Positions 33,548-47,069 of a stretch of DNA of 64,000 nucleotides are shown piece after piece (the first letter of the stretch is position 1; every line of letters begins with the position of its first letter). The translations under genes were made by a program, and so were the position numbers. Below the pieces are notes generated by a model that was not told the origin of the DNA, made no database searches, and saw only the letters and a program-made list of their open reading frames with translations. Source of the stretch: Letharia columbiana (taxonomy: Eukaryota; Ascomycota; Lecanoromycetes; Lecanorales; Parmeliaceae); assembly GCF_014066305.1 (NCBI RefSeq), contig NW_023501124.1:56982-120981 (forward strand), written 5' to 3'.

Positions 33548-34981
33548 TTTGCTGGTGGGTATGGAAGACATATATACTTGTTCGTTGCTGACGGTCATAT
33601 AGAAGCCCATGGCCGAGAATGTGGCGACGTCCAGGGCGTACACATGTATTGATCAGTTGATCTGGATGGTGTCTGTCTTCCTAACGAAAGGGCATGGCGA
33701 GTCATTTTCCATGTACGTAACGCATGGGTGATAGCGATAGATCCAGATAGCAGAAGCAGCGTCCTTCTCTTCGTTACCAAAAAGACTTGCACGATCTACA
33801 AAAAGCCTTAAGTTTATATACGAGTCTTGCGACCTTCCACGGGTACATCATAGATCCCAAACAAAGCCAGCAACTTCTACCTAGATGTCTTAAAGAATGT
33901 CTCTTGAAAGGCTTACGTGTCCAAAGTGTTTCACTGCTTTATCGGACTATATTCTCATCAAATGCTAATGCGTCCATTGTTGCGAATAAGTGTGAGCCGG
34001 GGACGTCTGTATCAAAACAACCGTAGAGCCAGTCTTGCTCTCTAATGCTTTTTTGCCAATGAGCATCAGCATATATTGTCCCTCCTCGCCCTTTTTTTTA
34101 AGCCACAGGTCACAGCGTATAAGAATGGTGCTTCTGGTTCGCCAAATGGTTCTCTCCCTCCCTGCACTCGAGTTCTCTTCATAGATATCCCCATCATCAT
34201 CAGGACCTCGCTGTGCAGCCCTCCCAGTAACCCCCCCCTCTCTCTCCTCTCTCTCTCTCTTCCCGCCTGTTTCTCAAGAGCATCGTAAGCCTGATTCTCT
34301 AAAACTCGACCGCGTACGTTGGAAGGAGGACCCCACGTTAAACGCACCAGCTAAAGCTGTGTCTGTTGAAAGACGACCTATTTGATCTTCGCCCCAGTCC
34401 CCCTGTCATTGCCCTTCTGACTCTGGAGTTGCGGCCTCCACCACCTCTCTTGCGTTTTTATCAGCGACCTTTCAAGCTTTAGCTAAGGCGTTTCCTTCCT
34501 GCATTGCAGTTGCGCCTCAGCTAAAACCTCAGTCCGAGTCTCATCCTCGCGCTCTGTCTGAGCATTGACTAAGACATCGTCCTTTTGGCGTTACTTTAGC
34601 CTTAACCTCATCCTTCTTGCGCGACTTCGGGGCCTCCGCCCGATTCAACTCCTCCTTGTTTACTCCTGAGCCTTAGCCTGTTTTTCAGCCTCCTGCGCAG
34701 CACTGCGACTGTAGGATTGTTCTGGCTTTGATGGCGAGTACGTAAAGGGGATGGGGGGTCCGATGCGGTAGAGTCGTTGGAGCGTTTGGGAGGCATAATG
34801 AGGCCTATATAGAGCTGAGGTTTGTGATACTTCGATTTTAACCACTTGGAGTGCTCCCAATTGTTTTGTTGATGTTGTTGGGTAGATGTCTGCTCTGCAG
34901 TACAAAAATGTATGGGGGGTGGGGGATTGCGACAGATTGCCAACGCCAAGAAATTGCCGATGTCCTGGCATTAAACCGGAT
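33548..34981. other. Non-coding remainder of the island
   Basis: About 1.4 kb of balanced composition. It contains a CT-rich simple repeat at about 34235-34262 and, toward the right, remnants of minus-strand frames (next entry). Otherwise no gene, tRNA or repeat seen. Confidence 0.45.
34080..34796 (-). pseudogene. Possible broken minus-strand gene
   Basis: From an ATG at 34796 the text reads MPPKRSNDSTASDPPSPLRT. It then continues only by changing frame (A-A-Q-E-A-E-K-Q-A-K-A-Q-E in one frame, later A-Y-D-A-L-E-K-Q-A-G-R-E-R in another). Stops and frameshifts break it. The Lys/Glu/Arg/Gln-rich content suggests a coiled-coil protein, possibly the N-terminal part of a transposon protein. Weak evidence. 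Confidence 0.3.
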
Positions 34982-36540
34982 GCTTTTAAACCTCAGCCCA
35001 TGCTAAGAAAAATACCAGTAGCGGGATTATAAGGCCGCGCCAGATTTATATAGAGGTTATATTAAAATAAAGCGCGGCTTTATAATAATCTCGCTATTAC
35101 TATTATATTATCGCTAGAGACTATTCGTATAATAGAGGCTCTTTACTTTTCCGAGGTATATAGAACGAAAAAAAGACTCGTCGTTATCGAAGCTGGGGAT
35201 TTTTACGAGAAAGAGAATTTTATCGATAATATTATCTATATAATCTAATCTAATTCTCTCTACTTCGCCTCGCTAGCGCTTTTAATCGAGTTATATTATA
35301 TCTATTATCGACGAGCTTCTTTAAAGTTTCTTAAATCTCTTATTAACGAATAGACTTAATTATTTAATATATCTTAAATAATTAACGACTTATCGAGTTT
35401 ATTATATATTTAGAAATTATTAATTAAAGGCTAATACGCGTTAAACTACTTAAATATTTATTTAATAACTATTTTTAGCGTAAAAATAATCTTACGAGTA
35501 ATTTTAATATTATTAACGCGACCTTTAAAAGTATTATAAGCGTAAGTTTATTACGTTTAATCTTCCTTTATAGCTCTTTTTATTTATTAAAATTAATAAA
35601 GATCTTTTATTTAATAGAGGAGTAATAAAATATAGAGAGGATATTAAATAATAGCGACGGCGATCTAGACGCGTTAGAGTACGTGTTATAACTTTACTTA
35701 ATATTACTAAGATTACTCTTCTTCTATAGTAGGGCTATATTATCTTTTAAGAAAATCTCTAATAGAGAATAATCTCGATTAATATCTTTAAAGTTACTAT
35801 TATATCAATTCAGCTTCTTCTAAATATTCTTAAAGCTCTCGTATTATAAGGGCTAGCGAATAACGCGTTTTTAAGAGATTATAATCTCGTAAGATAGTAA
35901 GTTATACTCTTAAGTACTAAGCTCTATAGAACTATATAAATAAAAAAGTAGTATTTTATTATTCTTTTACTACTATTAATTATAATATTTATATAATTTT
36001 ATATAAACGTCTTTCTATACTATAAGCGTCGACGAGTATAAGATTAAGAAACTCTCGAATAATATTAAGTAAATTAAAGATTAGAAAGCGATCTATAGAA
36101 AGCGTTCGCTATTAAAAGCGATTAATTATAGATTAAATATAGACTAAAAGTTATAATATTAAGAATTTTTTCTCGAGCTAAATAAGTTACCTCTAATTTA
36201 GATAATTTATATAAAGAATTAAAATAGATTACTATAGTAATATCTGAATTTATAGATAAATTACTTTATTTATTATATATCTATATAGCTATATAATAAG
36301 ATTATCTCTACTCGCTTAGCTAGCTCTTAGTATAAAAATCGAGAAGTAGCGTCGAAAGTCGATATTTATATAGAATTTATATTATATTAGACTTAGTACT
36401 CGAGAGTATAACTTATTATCTTATAAGATAATAGTAAGTAAGACGAAGCGAAGTTATAGATAGCTTTAAAAAAATTAATAAGTAATAGTAAGATATAGAG
36501 AAGAAGAGTATAATAGATAAAGAGGATTATTAAATTACTA
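34982..36540 (-). mobile_element. Element B: inverted, RIP-degraded copy of element A, with a nested insertion
   Basis: The sequence 34982-35890 is the reverse complement of element A from its right end back to its 37-bp repeats; shared landmarks include the GCGCGGCCTTATAAT block, the CGTCTAGATCGCCGTCG block and the AAGCTC-TCGTATT block. The terminal repeat GCTTTTAAACCTCAGCCCA is perfect at 34982-35000. After a 534-bp nested insertion the match to A's leader resumes at about 36443-36530 (AGTTATAGATAGCTTTAAAAAAATT, AGAGAAGAAGAGTA). The far TIR is not recognisable, so the outer end is approximate. Mutation becomes heavy within about 100 bp of 34,982. Confidence 0.7.
35890..36423. mobile_element. 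Nested TIR element inside element B
   Basis: The left end TAAGATAGTAAGTTATACTC (35890 on) and the right end at 36392-36423 are inverted copies of about 32 bp with only transition differences. The inserted segment interrupts the otherwise continuous match between B and A, which defines its limits. TA dinucleotides at both junctions suggest a TA target duplication. Interior AT-rich, no reading frame. Confidence 0.65.
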
Positions 36541-39500
36541 TTACTAATCGAAAAGATATAATATATTCTATAAAATATTTTATATTAAGTAATATTATAT
36601 CGTACTCGAGTATAATATAAATAGAGTCGAATATTATTTCATTTTTCTAATATGAATTCGAAATCTTAACGAAATATTTTACGATATAATATATCTATAA
36701 TATTATATTATGAAATAATATATATATAAAATATTCTTACTAAAATTTCTATATTTATAGAATAATTCGACTAAGATATATAGAATATATTTATTCTTCT
36801 TTATTAAGAGAGAGGGAATATAAAGAGTAATTTAATATAGCTATTTATCTTTTTATTAATATTAATAATTAGAATAATAATTAAAACTATAAGCGTCTCT
36901 ATTCTTCTTCTTAAAAATTATAATATAAAAGAATATTCTAAATTTTAAATCTTTAAATATTATAAGAATAAAATTCTATAATTATCTTTATTTATATATT
37001 TATCTTAACGCGTTAAATAAGCTTAATAAACTTTATATTCGTTCTTCTCTTAAATTCTCTATCTCTCTTCTAGTCTACTCTATCGTAATTCTTTTATATA
37101 TCTTAAATCTATCTCTATCTAATTAAACTTATTAATTATTTATAAATAGATTCGCTTCTCGAGTTATCTTAGATCTCTTTATTAAGATTAGATCTATTAT
37201 TATTAACTCTCTCTAATTATAAGCCTATTAATTACTTCTCTATATATTATAAAATATTAATAATATATCTTAATAAACTTATAAATATTAGACTTATCGA
37301 AGTATTTTTTATAAGCTTATTATCTTTATTAATATAATTATTATAAATATTAACTAAGTTTTTATATAAAGTACTATTAGCTCTTTTAATCTAATTTAAT
37401 ATACTAAAATCTCCTTTAAGATTAAGTTTAGCTTATTTAAGCTCGTTTTCTTAATATTTTATATAAAGAATTATTATTAAAATACGAAATATCGCTAATA
37501 AATAATATTTTTAAATATTATAATATCTTTTAGCTATTAAGAAATACCGCTTATATATAATAGCCTCCGCGAGAGAATAAAGAATATTATAAGCTATTTA
37601 AGCGACTATAATATATTTAAACTTTAATTTCTTTTATTATTTTAGAATTAGAAGATTTATTAGATTATTAAAAAAAGCTTTATAAAAATTAGAAGTAAGA
37701 TTATAATTAGAATAATAATTAGAAGATTTATTATTTCTTCTATACTACTAAAGTTAATTATATTTATTCTTATTATCTAAATTTTTAATCTCAGATTCTA
37801 TCGCTTAATTAAGCGTATTTTTATTCGATTAATTTATTCGCTTAACTCTTTATAATTAACTACTTATATTAATATTTTAATAATTTTAAAATATCTTTTT
37901 AAGCGCTTTTTAATTTCGCGTTTAATAAGCTAAGATAGTATTTATTCGAGTTAACTAGATTTTAAAGCGATTATAAGCTATTAATTTAATAGTATATATC
38001 TAAAAATTCGAGGGACTATATATAAGATAGGTTTTTTAAATTATTCGAATTAAATAATATTATTAATAATAATAATATCTATTAAAAATTTAATTCGATT
38101 AATTAAATATATATTAAAAAGATTTTCGAGATTATTTGAGTTAAATAGTATTATTAATTATAATAATATTTATAAAAATTCTAGATTAGCTAGTCTCGCT
38201 AGTAATATTAATATTTATAGCGTATTTAAATTAAATAATATCGCCGATTATAATAACGTCTCTAGAGTATTTAATTTAAATTAAATTTAATATCTCTAAA
38301 TATCTAATAAAAGTTATCGATTTAAGATTTATCGCGATATCTTATTATAATATTAATAATATTTATAATCTCTAAGATATAGATTTTTAAATAATTAAAA
38401 TTTTAAGCGCTATAGCGATATTTAATTCTTTATTAATTCTTATTTAATTCGCTTAATAAATAAAGAGATTAACTCTTTCTATTCTATTTACTACGCTATA
38501 TATTCTTTATATTTTTTCTTCTTATTTAATATAACTTTATTAATTTATAAATACTTATTCTCTTCGTAAATCGTCTCTTTCTTTATTCGCTATAGTAAAG
38601 CTATAGACGATATATTAAAGTTTAATCTTTTTTATTTATTCTCTTTACTTATCGAGATATAGAGTATTTATACTTCGAGCTTAGAGAGATTTAAGTTCTA
38701 ATTATTATTTATTAAATCGATTTCTTTCTATTTAATTATTTTATATATTAATTATTTCTTAATAACTCGCGAGATTCTTTTATTATCTTCGAATAAGCTT
38801 AAATTTAATCTCTTAAATAATTTAATATTAGCGAATCTTAGTATAACTTCTCTTAAGACGCTTACGAAGCCCGATTTCTCGATAATATTATTTAGCGAAT
38901 TCTTATATAAATTATTTAATTTAGAGGGTTTTTATATCTTTCTTATTAATCTAAAATATATCTTTAGAATACGCTATTATAATATATAATATATAATAAG
39001 TCTTTTCTATTATTCTATATCTCTTTAAAATTTCTTAATATACTTATATATTTCTAAGAAGTATTATAATTATATAAGTAGTAAAATAATAGTAAAGAGC
39101 TTATCTTCGACTTTCTTATTATCTTATCTTTTAATATAAAAATATCTAGAATTATAATTCTTTAGATTATAATAAAAGGCGATTATTATAAGAATTATAA
39201 TATTATTAAATAAGAGTAATTAAAGATACTTACTTCTTTATCTAAATTTAAGAGATATTCTCTTATTATAAAAGAAAATTTTATATAATAATATAACTAT
39301 TAATTAAAATAAGAAGTATTTTTTATTCTAGAGACTATTAGCTAAAGAAGTTAATTAATCTAAATTTTATAAAATATATTATATTCTATTTATTTTATAA
39401 ATCTCGATATATAAATTAAAGGTCGATTAATAAGTCGCTAACTATCGTCTTTAAATCTTTAGATAATAACGTTATATAGATCTTAAGATAAGATTAAATA

Positions 39501-42500
39501 ATATCTCGAATTTTCTTTATTAGAGTTAAACGAAAATCGCCTATATAGTTAAAAAGCTATATTCTTATTAGAAAGAGCTTAAAGTATTAATAATAATAAT
39601 TAGTTAAGAATATTAATATCTTTCTCGCCTCGAAACTTATAGATTAATTATTAATACTTTATATAAATCGAGTATTCTTATAAAGTTATTATCTCTAATC
39701 TTTTTATATTTTAATTATTACTTAATTAAGCGCGTTAATATAATACTTTAACTAGAAACTTAGCTCTTAAAGATTTAGATATTTAAAATCTTTATTAATT
39801 ATAATTATTATAAATAAGATAACTCTTATTATCTTAAATATATTAAGATACTCTTTCTTAATATTATAATCGCGCTCTTTTTATTATATTAAATTATCTT
39901 AAAGCGCGATCTAACGATTATCTTTATTTAAGTTATCTTATAAAGTATAATCTATATATCTTTCTTTATTCTAATCTATTAATAATATATAATTTAATAT
40001 TATTAGAGATATTAATAAAGTTCTAAATTTTCTTATTTTATTTAATAGACGTATTAATAAAAGACTTAAACGAGCTATATATTAATAACGCGACTTCGAT
40101 ATAATAGCGTTTAACGACTTTATTTAACGTAATACTTTTTAATATTAAATTATTTATAGCGATTTAGTTATTATTCTACTATATTTAGAATATATACTTA
40201 TTCTTATATTAAAGCTTTATATAAAGTATTTTAGCTTTATTATTATAAAGACGATTTCTCTTAATAAGTTATTTTTTATTTCGACTTAGTATATATTTAT
40301 TAATCTAGATATTTAATTATATAGTATATTCTTACTTCGCTTTATTAATTCTAATTCTTTATCGCTAATAAGAATTATTTTAAATTCTATAGTTTATATT
40401 AGCTAGTTTATATTAATATTATTTAATTTTAAAACTAATTAACTAATAATTAATATTATTACTCTTTATCTTAGATTTAATAATCTTAATACTTAATCGA
40501 GGTTTAAATAAAAGTTTTTTTATCGCTTTCTATTAAGATATTAGCTCGATAGAAGATATAAATTAAATAAGAATATATCGAGTTTACGATCTTCGCCTTT
40601 ATCTTTAACTTTAAAAGAGAGATCTTTTCTAATATCTATAATAGTATATAAAACTAAGAGAGTATTATTAATATTAAGAAGAGCTTCGTTATATATAATA
40701 ATTATAATTATTAATAATTTCTTTATCTTTTATAAATTAATAGAGTTATTTAAGAATTTATTATCGTCGTAATTAGATACTATATATATATTCTTTTTAA
40801 ACTTATATATTCTATAACGTTTAGATAATTTAAAATCTATCTATCTATATTCTTTAACGCGTCTTTTTCTCTTATTAATCTTCTTTATTTTACTCGCTTT
40901 CTATTAATATATAATTAATAATATCTTCGCGAATAAGTAGATTATAATTTATATTTTCTATCTTCTTAACTTTCTTCTCTCTTCTAGCGTTTTTAGCCTT
41001 CTTTATCGCTATTCTCTTTTTTATATTCTATTTTAAAGTTTTTATAATCTCTATAATTTAAATATAATAAATTTACTTAATAGAATATAAAGTATTATAA
41101 ATCTTCTATTATTATTAAAAGTTAGAATAAAATTAATATTAAATATTAAAGATAATAATAAATAAAATATAAAAGTAAATATATTTAAATAGATAAAAAA
41201 ATAAAAGAATAAAGAAAAGTTATTAACTTAAAAAGAGGGATTATTAATTAACGCGTTTTTAACTTATTTAAATTAAAGCGCGTCGAATCTCTATTTAAAT
41301 TCGACTATCTATTTAACTTAAATACTCTATTTAAACTAAATAACGTTTTCGCTAATAATCTCTATTTAAATTAAATAAATTTTTTATTAATAATTAACGT
41401 TAAGTTAATTATTATTTATTATTAAATATTATTACTCTAATTATACTTTTCTTATTTACTTTTTATTCTTAAGTATTTTTCTATAAATAATATTTATTTT
41501 AATATATATAATTATAGATCTTCTAGTATAAATACTTATCGATAATAATTACTTCGATATATTAATAATATATTTTATCTCTTAGATGACGCTAGATATA
41601 AAGTTATAATTTATATAATTATTAATAATAATATTATTATAAACTTTATAACTATTAAAAATAACGTATAATTCTTTTTAGTAATTTAAAGCTATTTTAT
41701 ATATAATAGTATATTTCTATTATAATTAATATCGTCTTTTTATAATCTCTATCAATAAGAATATAGAGGTTAAATATTAGCTTTAGCGTCTTTTATATTA
41801 TCTCTCTCTATTTAATAAAGATTATATATTTTTTTTAATCGAAGTCTATTAGAATATAATCTATAAAGAAAACTTATATTAGCGAATTTTCTAGAAGTTA
41901 TTTAAGTTTAATATTATTAAATAACGCGAGGCGCTAGCTATATTAAAGATAAAGATTTTATATTATATAAAGTATAAAGAGATATTTAGAGAAAGTAAAG
42001 ATTATAGATTATTTTAATAAGATAAACTCTTTATATTATAGAATTTCTCGAAATTAATTAAGCTTTAAAGAATATAATAATTATAATATAAATATCTAAT
42101 TATTTTTTATATATATATATATTATAACTTTAAATTCTTTCGCTAATAGCGAGAATAGTTAATTCGAGCTATTATATCGCTTTATATATTTCTCTTAATA
42201 TCTTTACTATCTTTTTCTTTTCTTAAAATAAATAATCTCTTCGCGTATTAATAATAATAGATATATATAAAAAATAAATATTTACTCGTCTAATATTCTT
42301 TAATTATAAAGAATATAGAATTCTAGTCTCGCTTATATATCGATAATATAATTATCTTAAACTTTCGAGAATAATTAATCTTAATATCTTTATTATTAAT
42401 ATAATATATAATTCGATCTATTATAGCGTTATATACTTTATCTTCTTTTAATATATTTATAAATATATCGAAATCGATATTATTTATTATAATGCGAATT

Positions 42501-43540
42501 AATATTTAAATCTTAATAATATTAAGAGATAATATTAATATATTAATTATAGTTCTTTTTAAATATATATAAAAACTAGCTTAATTAAAGATATATAATT
42601 ATAATATAAAATCGATATTATTAATAGAGATAGATTATTTATTTACCTACCTATATTTATAAGTCTATATATATATATAATTAATTTTTATAATTATATT
42701 TAATTTATAATTATTTAATTATTCTCTTAAAATATTAGATATAAAGACTTTCGAAAAGATATTCTTTAGTTATTTAAAGGTCTTATCGAGTTTTATTTAA
42801 TTATAAAAAATATTAAGCGCGCTCTTAATTAGATATCTCTTTTTTATCTCTTATTTTAAAAAGAAGCGAATCTTTTTATAATTAGACTCTTCTATTATTA
42901 AGTTATATAAGATAATTAATATTATTTAAATTTTTAAATTAATATTAATATAGAATAATTTAGATAAAATAGATAAAGATAACGCGACGCTAACTTATAA
43001 AGACTTATATTTTATATCTAAGATTAATTAAATTATAGAATTCTAAAAGAAGTAGAATAATTCTAGAGAAGAATATATTAGAAAGAATATTATAGAATTA
43101 ATAGAGATTCTAATTTAGAAATAGATTTTACGAGCTAACCTTTATTTAATAAACTCTATTATATTATTTATTCTATCTATTTAAGAAATTAATTAATAAT
43201 TAAATTAAATAGTTAAAGTCGAATAATATAATACGAAGTCGAACTATACTATATATTATTTAGATATTTAAAATATCTATTTAAGAATAATATATATCTT
43301 TCTTAACTTCTTTATCTATCGTATATCTAAATTATCTTATCTTTTACTTCTTTACTTATATCGTTATTCTTATATCTATTATAAATATTAACTCTTAAAT
43401 TAAGTATCTTTTATTTAATCTTTTTATTTAGAATTTTTTTATTTAGATCTTATAAGTTATTTAATATTAAATTATAATTATATATTAAAATAGTATAGAA
43501 GCTTTAGAATAATTAAGTATACTTATAAATAGCGTATCTA
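36541..43540. other. RIP-saturated AT-rich tract, part 1
   Basis: About 7 kb with no open gene on either strand. CpA/TpG are nearly absent, whereas CpG in GCG/CGA contexts is common. Presumably a stack of old mobile elements whose ends are no longer visible. A loose 90-bp tandem repeat is present (separate entry), and short ATTTAAAT-centred arrays occur at about 41284-41372. Confidence 0.6.
38041..38311. repeat. Degenerate tandem repeat, about 90 bp, three units
   Basis: Units begin near 38041, 38132 and 38222 and share a core of the form TTATTYGARTTAAATARTAT followed by an AATAAT-rich stretch. The first 50 bases of each unit align well; the rest is weaker. Confidence 0.45.
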
Positions 43541-46370
43541 AAAAGATAATATAGTATTATTATATATTTAAGAACGAATTATCTCTCTTTATATATTTCT
43601 ATTTAAAATCTTATTATTAAGGCTTTTTAGATTATTTAATATTAAGTAGTAATTATATATCTTTTTATTTTCCTACGATAATTATATTACTCTTTTATCT
43701 ATTTAAATATTCTATTATTTCTCTTAATTAATATCTAGATTAATAAAGCGAAAGACTCTTATTAGCGTTATATCTATATTTATAAAACGCTTAATTAAGA
43801 TAAAAAAGTAGAATTTATCGTTATTCTTAAAAGATCGTATTATTAAGCTATCGCGATTTTTAAATTAAATAACTAAAGAGTATTAGAGAGTTTCATTATT
43901 TAAATACTCTTACTTAAATTACTATAAGTTTATTAATATTATTTAAGATTAATAAAATAGAGAAAAAGATTATATTAGAGCGATAATTAGATTAATTATA
44001 AGAGAACTTATAAATATTATTAGCTTTTTAAAATATTTATAAATATCTTTATTAAGAGTATTAATTAGCTATTTTAATACGATAAGCTTAAAAATATTTT
44101 TTATTAAGTTATATAGATAGTAATTATATATACTATCTTATAAATATTATAATTAATTCTTCTTTATATTATCTAGCTTAGAAGATTAATTATTACTATT
44201 TAGATTTATAATAATTCTTATTATTATAATACTTAATATTAATTAGCTTTAATTAATATATCTTAAAGAATTTAAGAATATTAGAAATAATAATTATAAC
44301 GCGTAGTTTATAAGTCTTATTAAAGTATAATTTATATATAAATTTAGATAGATTATACTCTTAGCTCTAGATTTTATTATATTATATAAAATGCTTAACT
44401 TTAATTTAATCTTAAATAATCTAATTAATATCTTAAAGAATTTTTCTCTAATTATCGCTTAATAAATAGATAATCTTTCTTATTTTATAAGATAAAAGCT
44501 TTATAAGTAAAGCGTCGCTATTAATAATTTTTAATTTTACTATTTATTTAATTATTAGCTTATCTAGAATTATTTATATTTTATTAATATTTCTCTTTAA
44601 TTTCTTATTTAATAAAGCGCGTAGACGAGACTTTATATTCTCTATATACTTCTTAATATTATAATATTTCTTCTCTATTATCTTAGATAAAATAATATTT
44701 ATCTTTTATTATAATTACTTAATTAATAGAATTATTATTATTATATTAATAAAGAATATAATTTATAATATAATTAAATATCTATAAATAAATAATAGAT
44801 AATACTTAAACTTCTTCGCTATTCTATTATAATATACTTATTTCTTCTTATTTAAATTTTATATATAAGCGAGATCTTTGATAATAATTTTAGATTACTT
44901 TATCTTATAAATAATAATTAATATAAATATTAAGAAGATATTTAATTTTATATTATAATATTTATTAATATAAATTTATTTAATAGCGAAGTTATATATA
45001 AATAAGCCCTTTATTTTAATTTAAATATAATTCTTATAAAATTTAAGCGTTATTAAGATTAAGAATCTCTCTTATCTAGATTAAGCTTTATCGTTAATTA
45101 TATATTTAAATAATTTAATATTTATAAAGATTAAAGACTTCGGGCTAATATTATAATATCGAATTAATTTATATATATAAAAAACGCGAAGTTATATTAT
45201 ATTATAATCTTCGAGATTTATTAACTTAATAATTTTAATAAATTAATTTATAAAAATTTTAACTAGAATAATTATTAAGAAGAATTTTAATTTAAATATT
45301 ATTTGAGTTATATAATTAACTTTGTTTTTATATAAATATATAATATTAAATATCTTAATTAAAGAATATTAAAATTATTAATTCTTTTAAATAAATTATA
45401 ATATAAGATATTTATTCGCGAAGAAAGACTTTTTAAAGACTTCGATAATAATAATATCTTAATATTTTTCGAGAATATTAAATTATAAAATAAGTTATTA
45501 TTTAAATATCTAACTTAATAATAATATTAGAGTCTAAAGAAATATTTATATTAGCGAGTCGAATAAAAGAATTAAATATATTTATCTTATTAAAGTCGAG
45601 TTTATTTATATTAATTACTTTATTATAGAGATTTATCTAAAAACGTCTTTATATTAAATTATATAGCTAATAAATTTTTAAAATAATAGATATTAAAGTT
45701 TCTTACGAACTTAAGATATATTTTAAATCTCTAAAAATATAAGTATTTTTAATACTTTTATTATTATAATTAAGTTATAGAACTTACTTTATAATTTTTT
45801 AAATCTAATTTAATTATTATAACCTCTCTTTCTTATTAAGCTTAATTTTTTTATTAAATTAATTAATATAAAGAGTAAATAATTAATAATACTCGAATAT
45901 ATACTCTAATATTAGATCTTTATTATTAATCTTTATATTATTCTATATCTTTCTTTAATTTATAATCTTATTAATTTTAATATTATAAGAGTTAATTAAT
46001 TAAAAAATATAATCTTATTTAATTAAGAGCTTTATTAATATAGTATCTTCTATTATTAAATATCTTCTCTCTTATAATAAAAGTATATTATTACTTTTAT
46101 AAATTTTAAGTATAATAACGTTATCTATTAAATTATTAATAAACTTCTTTTATAAAGAATAGCGATAAATTTATAATTAAGAGTTATTCTTATTTAAGCT
46201 AATACTAATAAATCGAAAATCTATTTTATTTTCTTTATAAATATTAAGTAAATTAGATAATAAGATTAAAGACGAAGTAATAATAGAATAAAGAGAAAGT
46301 AAAGTTTTAGTAGATTTAAATTAAGGCGAAATATTAATAAGTTTAAAAGAGATTAAAAACTTTAAGATTT
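43540..46370. repeat. 2.8-kb direct repeat, copy 1
   Basis: Aligns with 47070-49906 at a nearly constant offset of about 3,530 bp (landmarks AATTATCTCTCTTTATATAT at 43577 and 47105; GATTAAAAACTTTAAGA at 46351 and 49887). Differences are mainly transitions plus small indels. The same mobile element inserted twice, or a segmental duplication, before RIP. Its class is unreadable. Confidence 0.7.
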
Positions 46371-47069
46371 TCTAAGAATTATCTTATATAAAGTATAGTA
46401 AAAGAAAGATATAAAAAAGAAGAATATTAAGAATTAAGAGTTAGAATTAAAATACTTTAATAGATAACTTAATCTTCTTTATAAATAGAGATTTATTTAA
46501 TAATTTATTTTAGTAGTAAATAAAGTTTAAAAGAAGAATATAATATATTATTAATAATTTATTTAGATTAAAAGCTAGTCTTAAAAATTAAGATAAAAGA
46601 TTTATATTAAATAAAACTCAATATTAAAATTAAGAGTAACTTCGATAAAGATTTTATTAAATATTATTTATAATATAAAGTTTATAAAGTAAATATTAAA
46701 TAATAAATTATAAAGGGAAAATAGTAGAATATAATATTATAGGCGCTAATAACTAGCGCGATAATCGACTATTTAACTTTAATTTAATAATTTATTAACT
46801 ATTTAAATTATCTATTTAATTTAAATATTTAATTATAATTTATATTATTTAAAAGCTAGATTAGAGATTATATTAATAATTAAAAATTATAATTAAAAGA
46901 ATTATAGATATTTAATAGAAGTTAAATATTAAATTTATTATTACTATTAATTAACTTAAATATATTATTTATTTAGTTTAAATACTAAATATAGTAATAA
47001 TATCGAAATCGAATAAGCGATATCTAAGCTATCTATATATTCGCGTTATTTATATTTCTAATATTATTA
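46371..47069. other. AT-rich spacer between the 2.8-kb repeats
   Basis: About 700 bp of RIP-type sequence; no frame. Contains several TATTTAAAT motifs. Nothing else seen. Confidence 0.4.

Noticed and set aside
29261..34981. Target-site duplications for elements A and B
   Set aside because: Flanking bases (GGTA / ATTC and similar) do not match convincingly after considering RIP, so none is claimed.
36591..36724. Palindromic AT motifs (AATATTATATCGTA and its inverse, ATTATTTCAT and its inverse)
   Set aside because: In nearly pure A/T sequence such inverted matches are expected by chance and no element boundary is supported.
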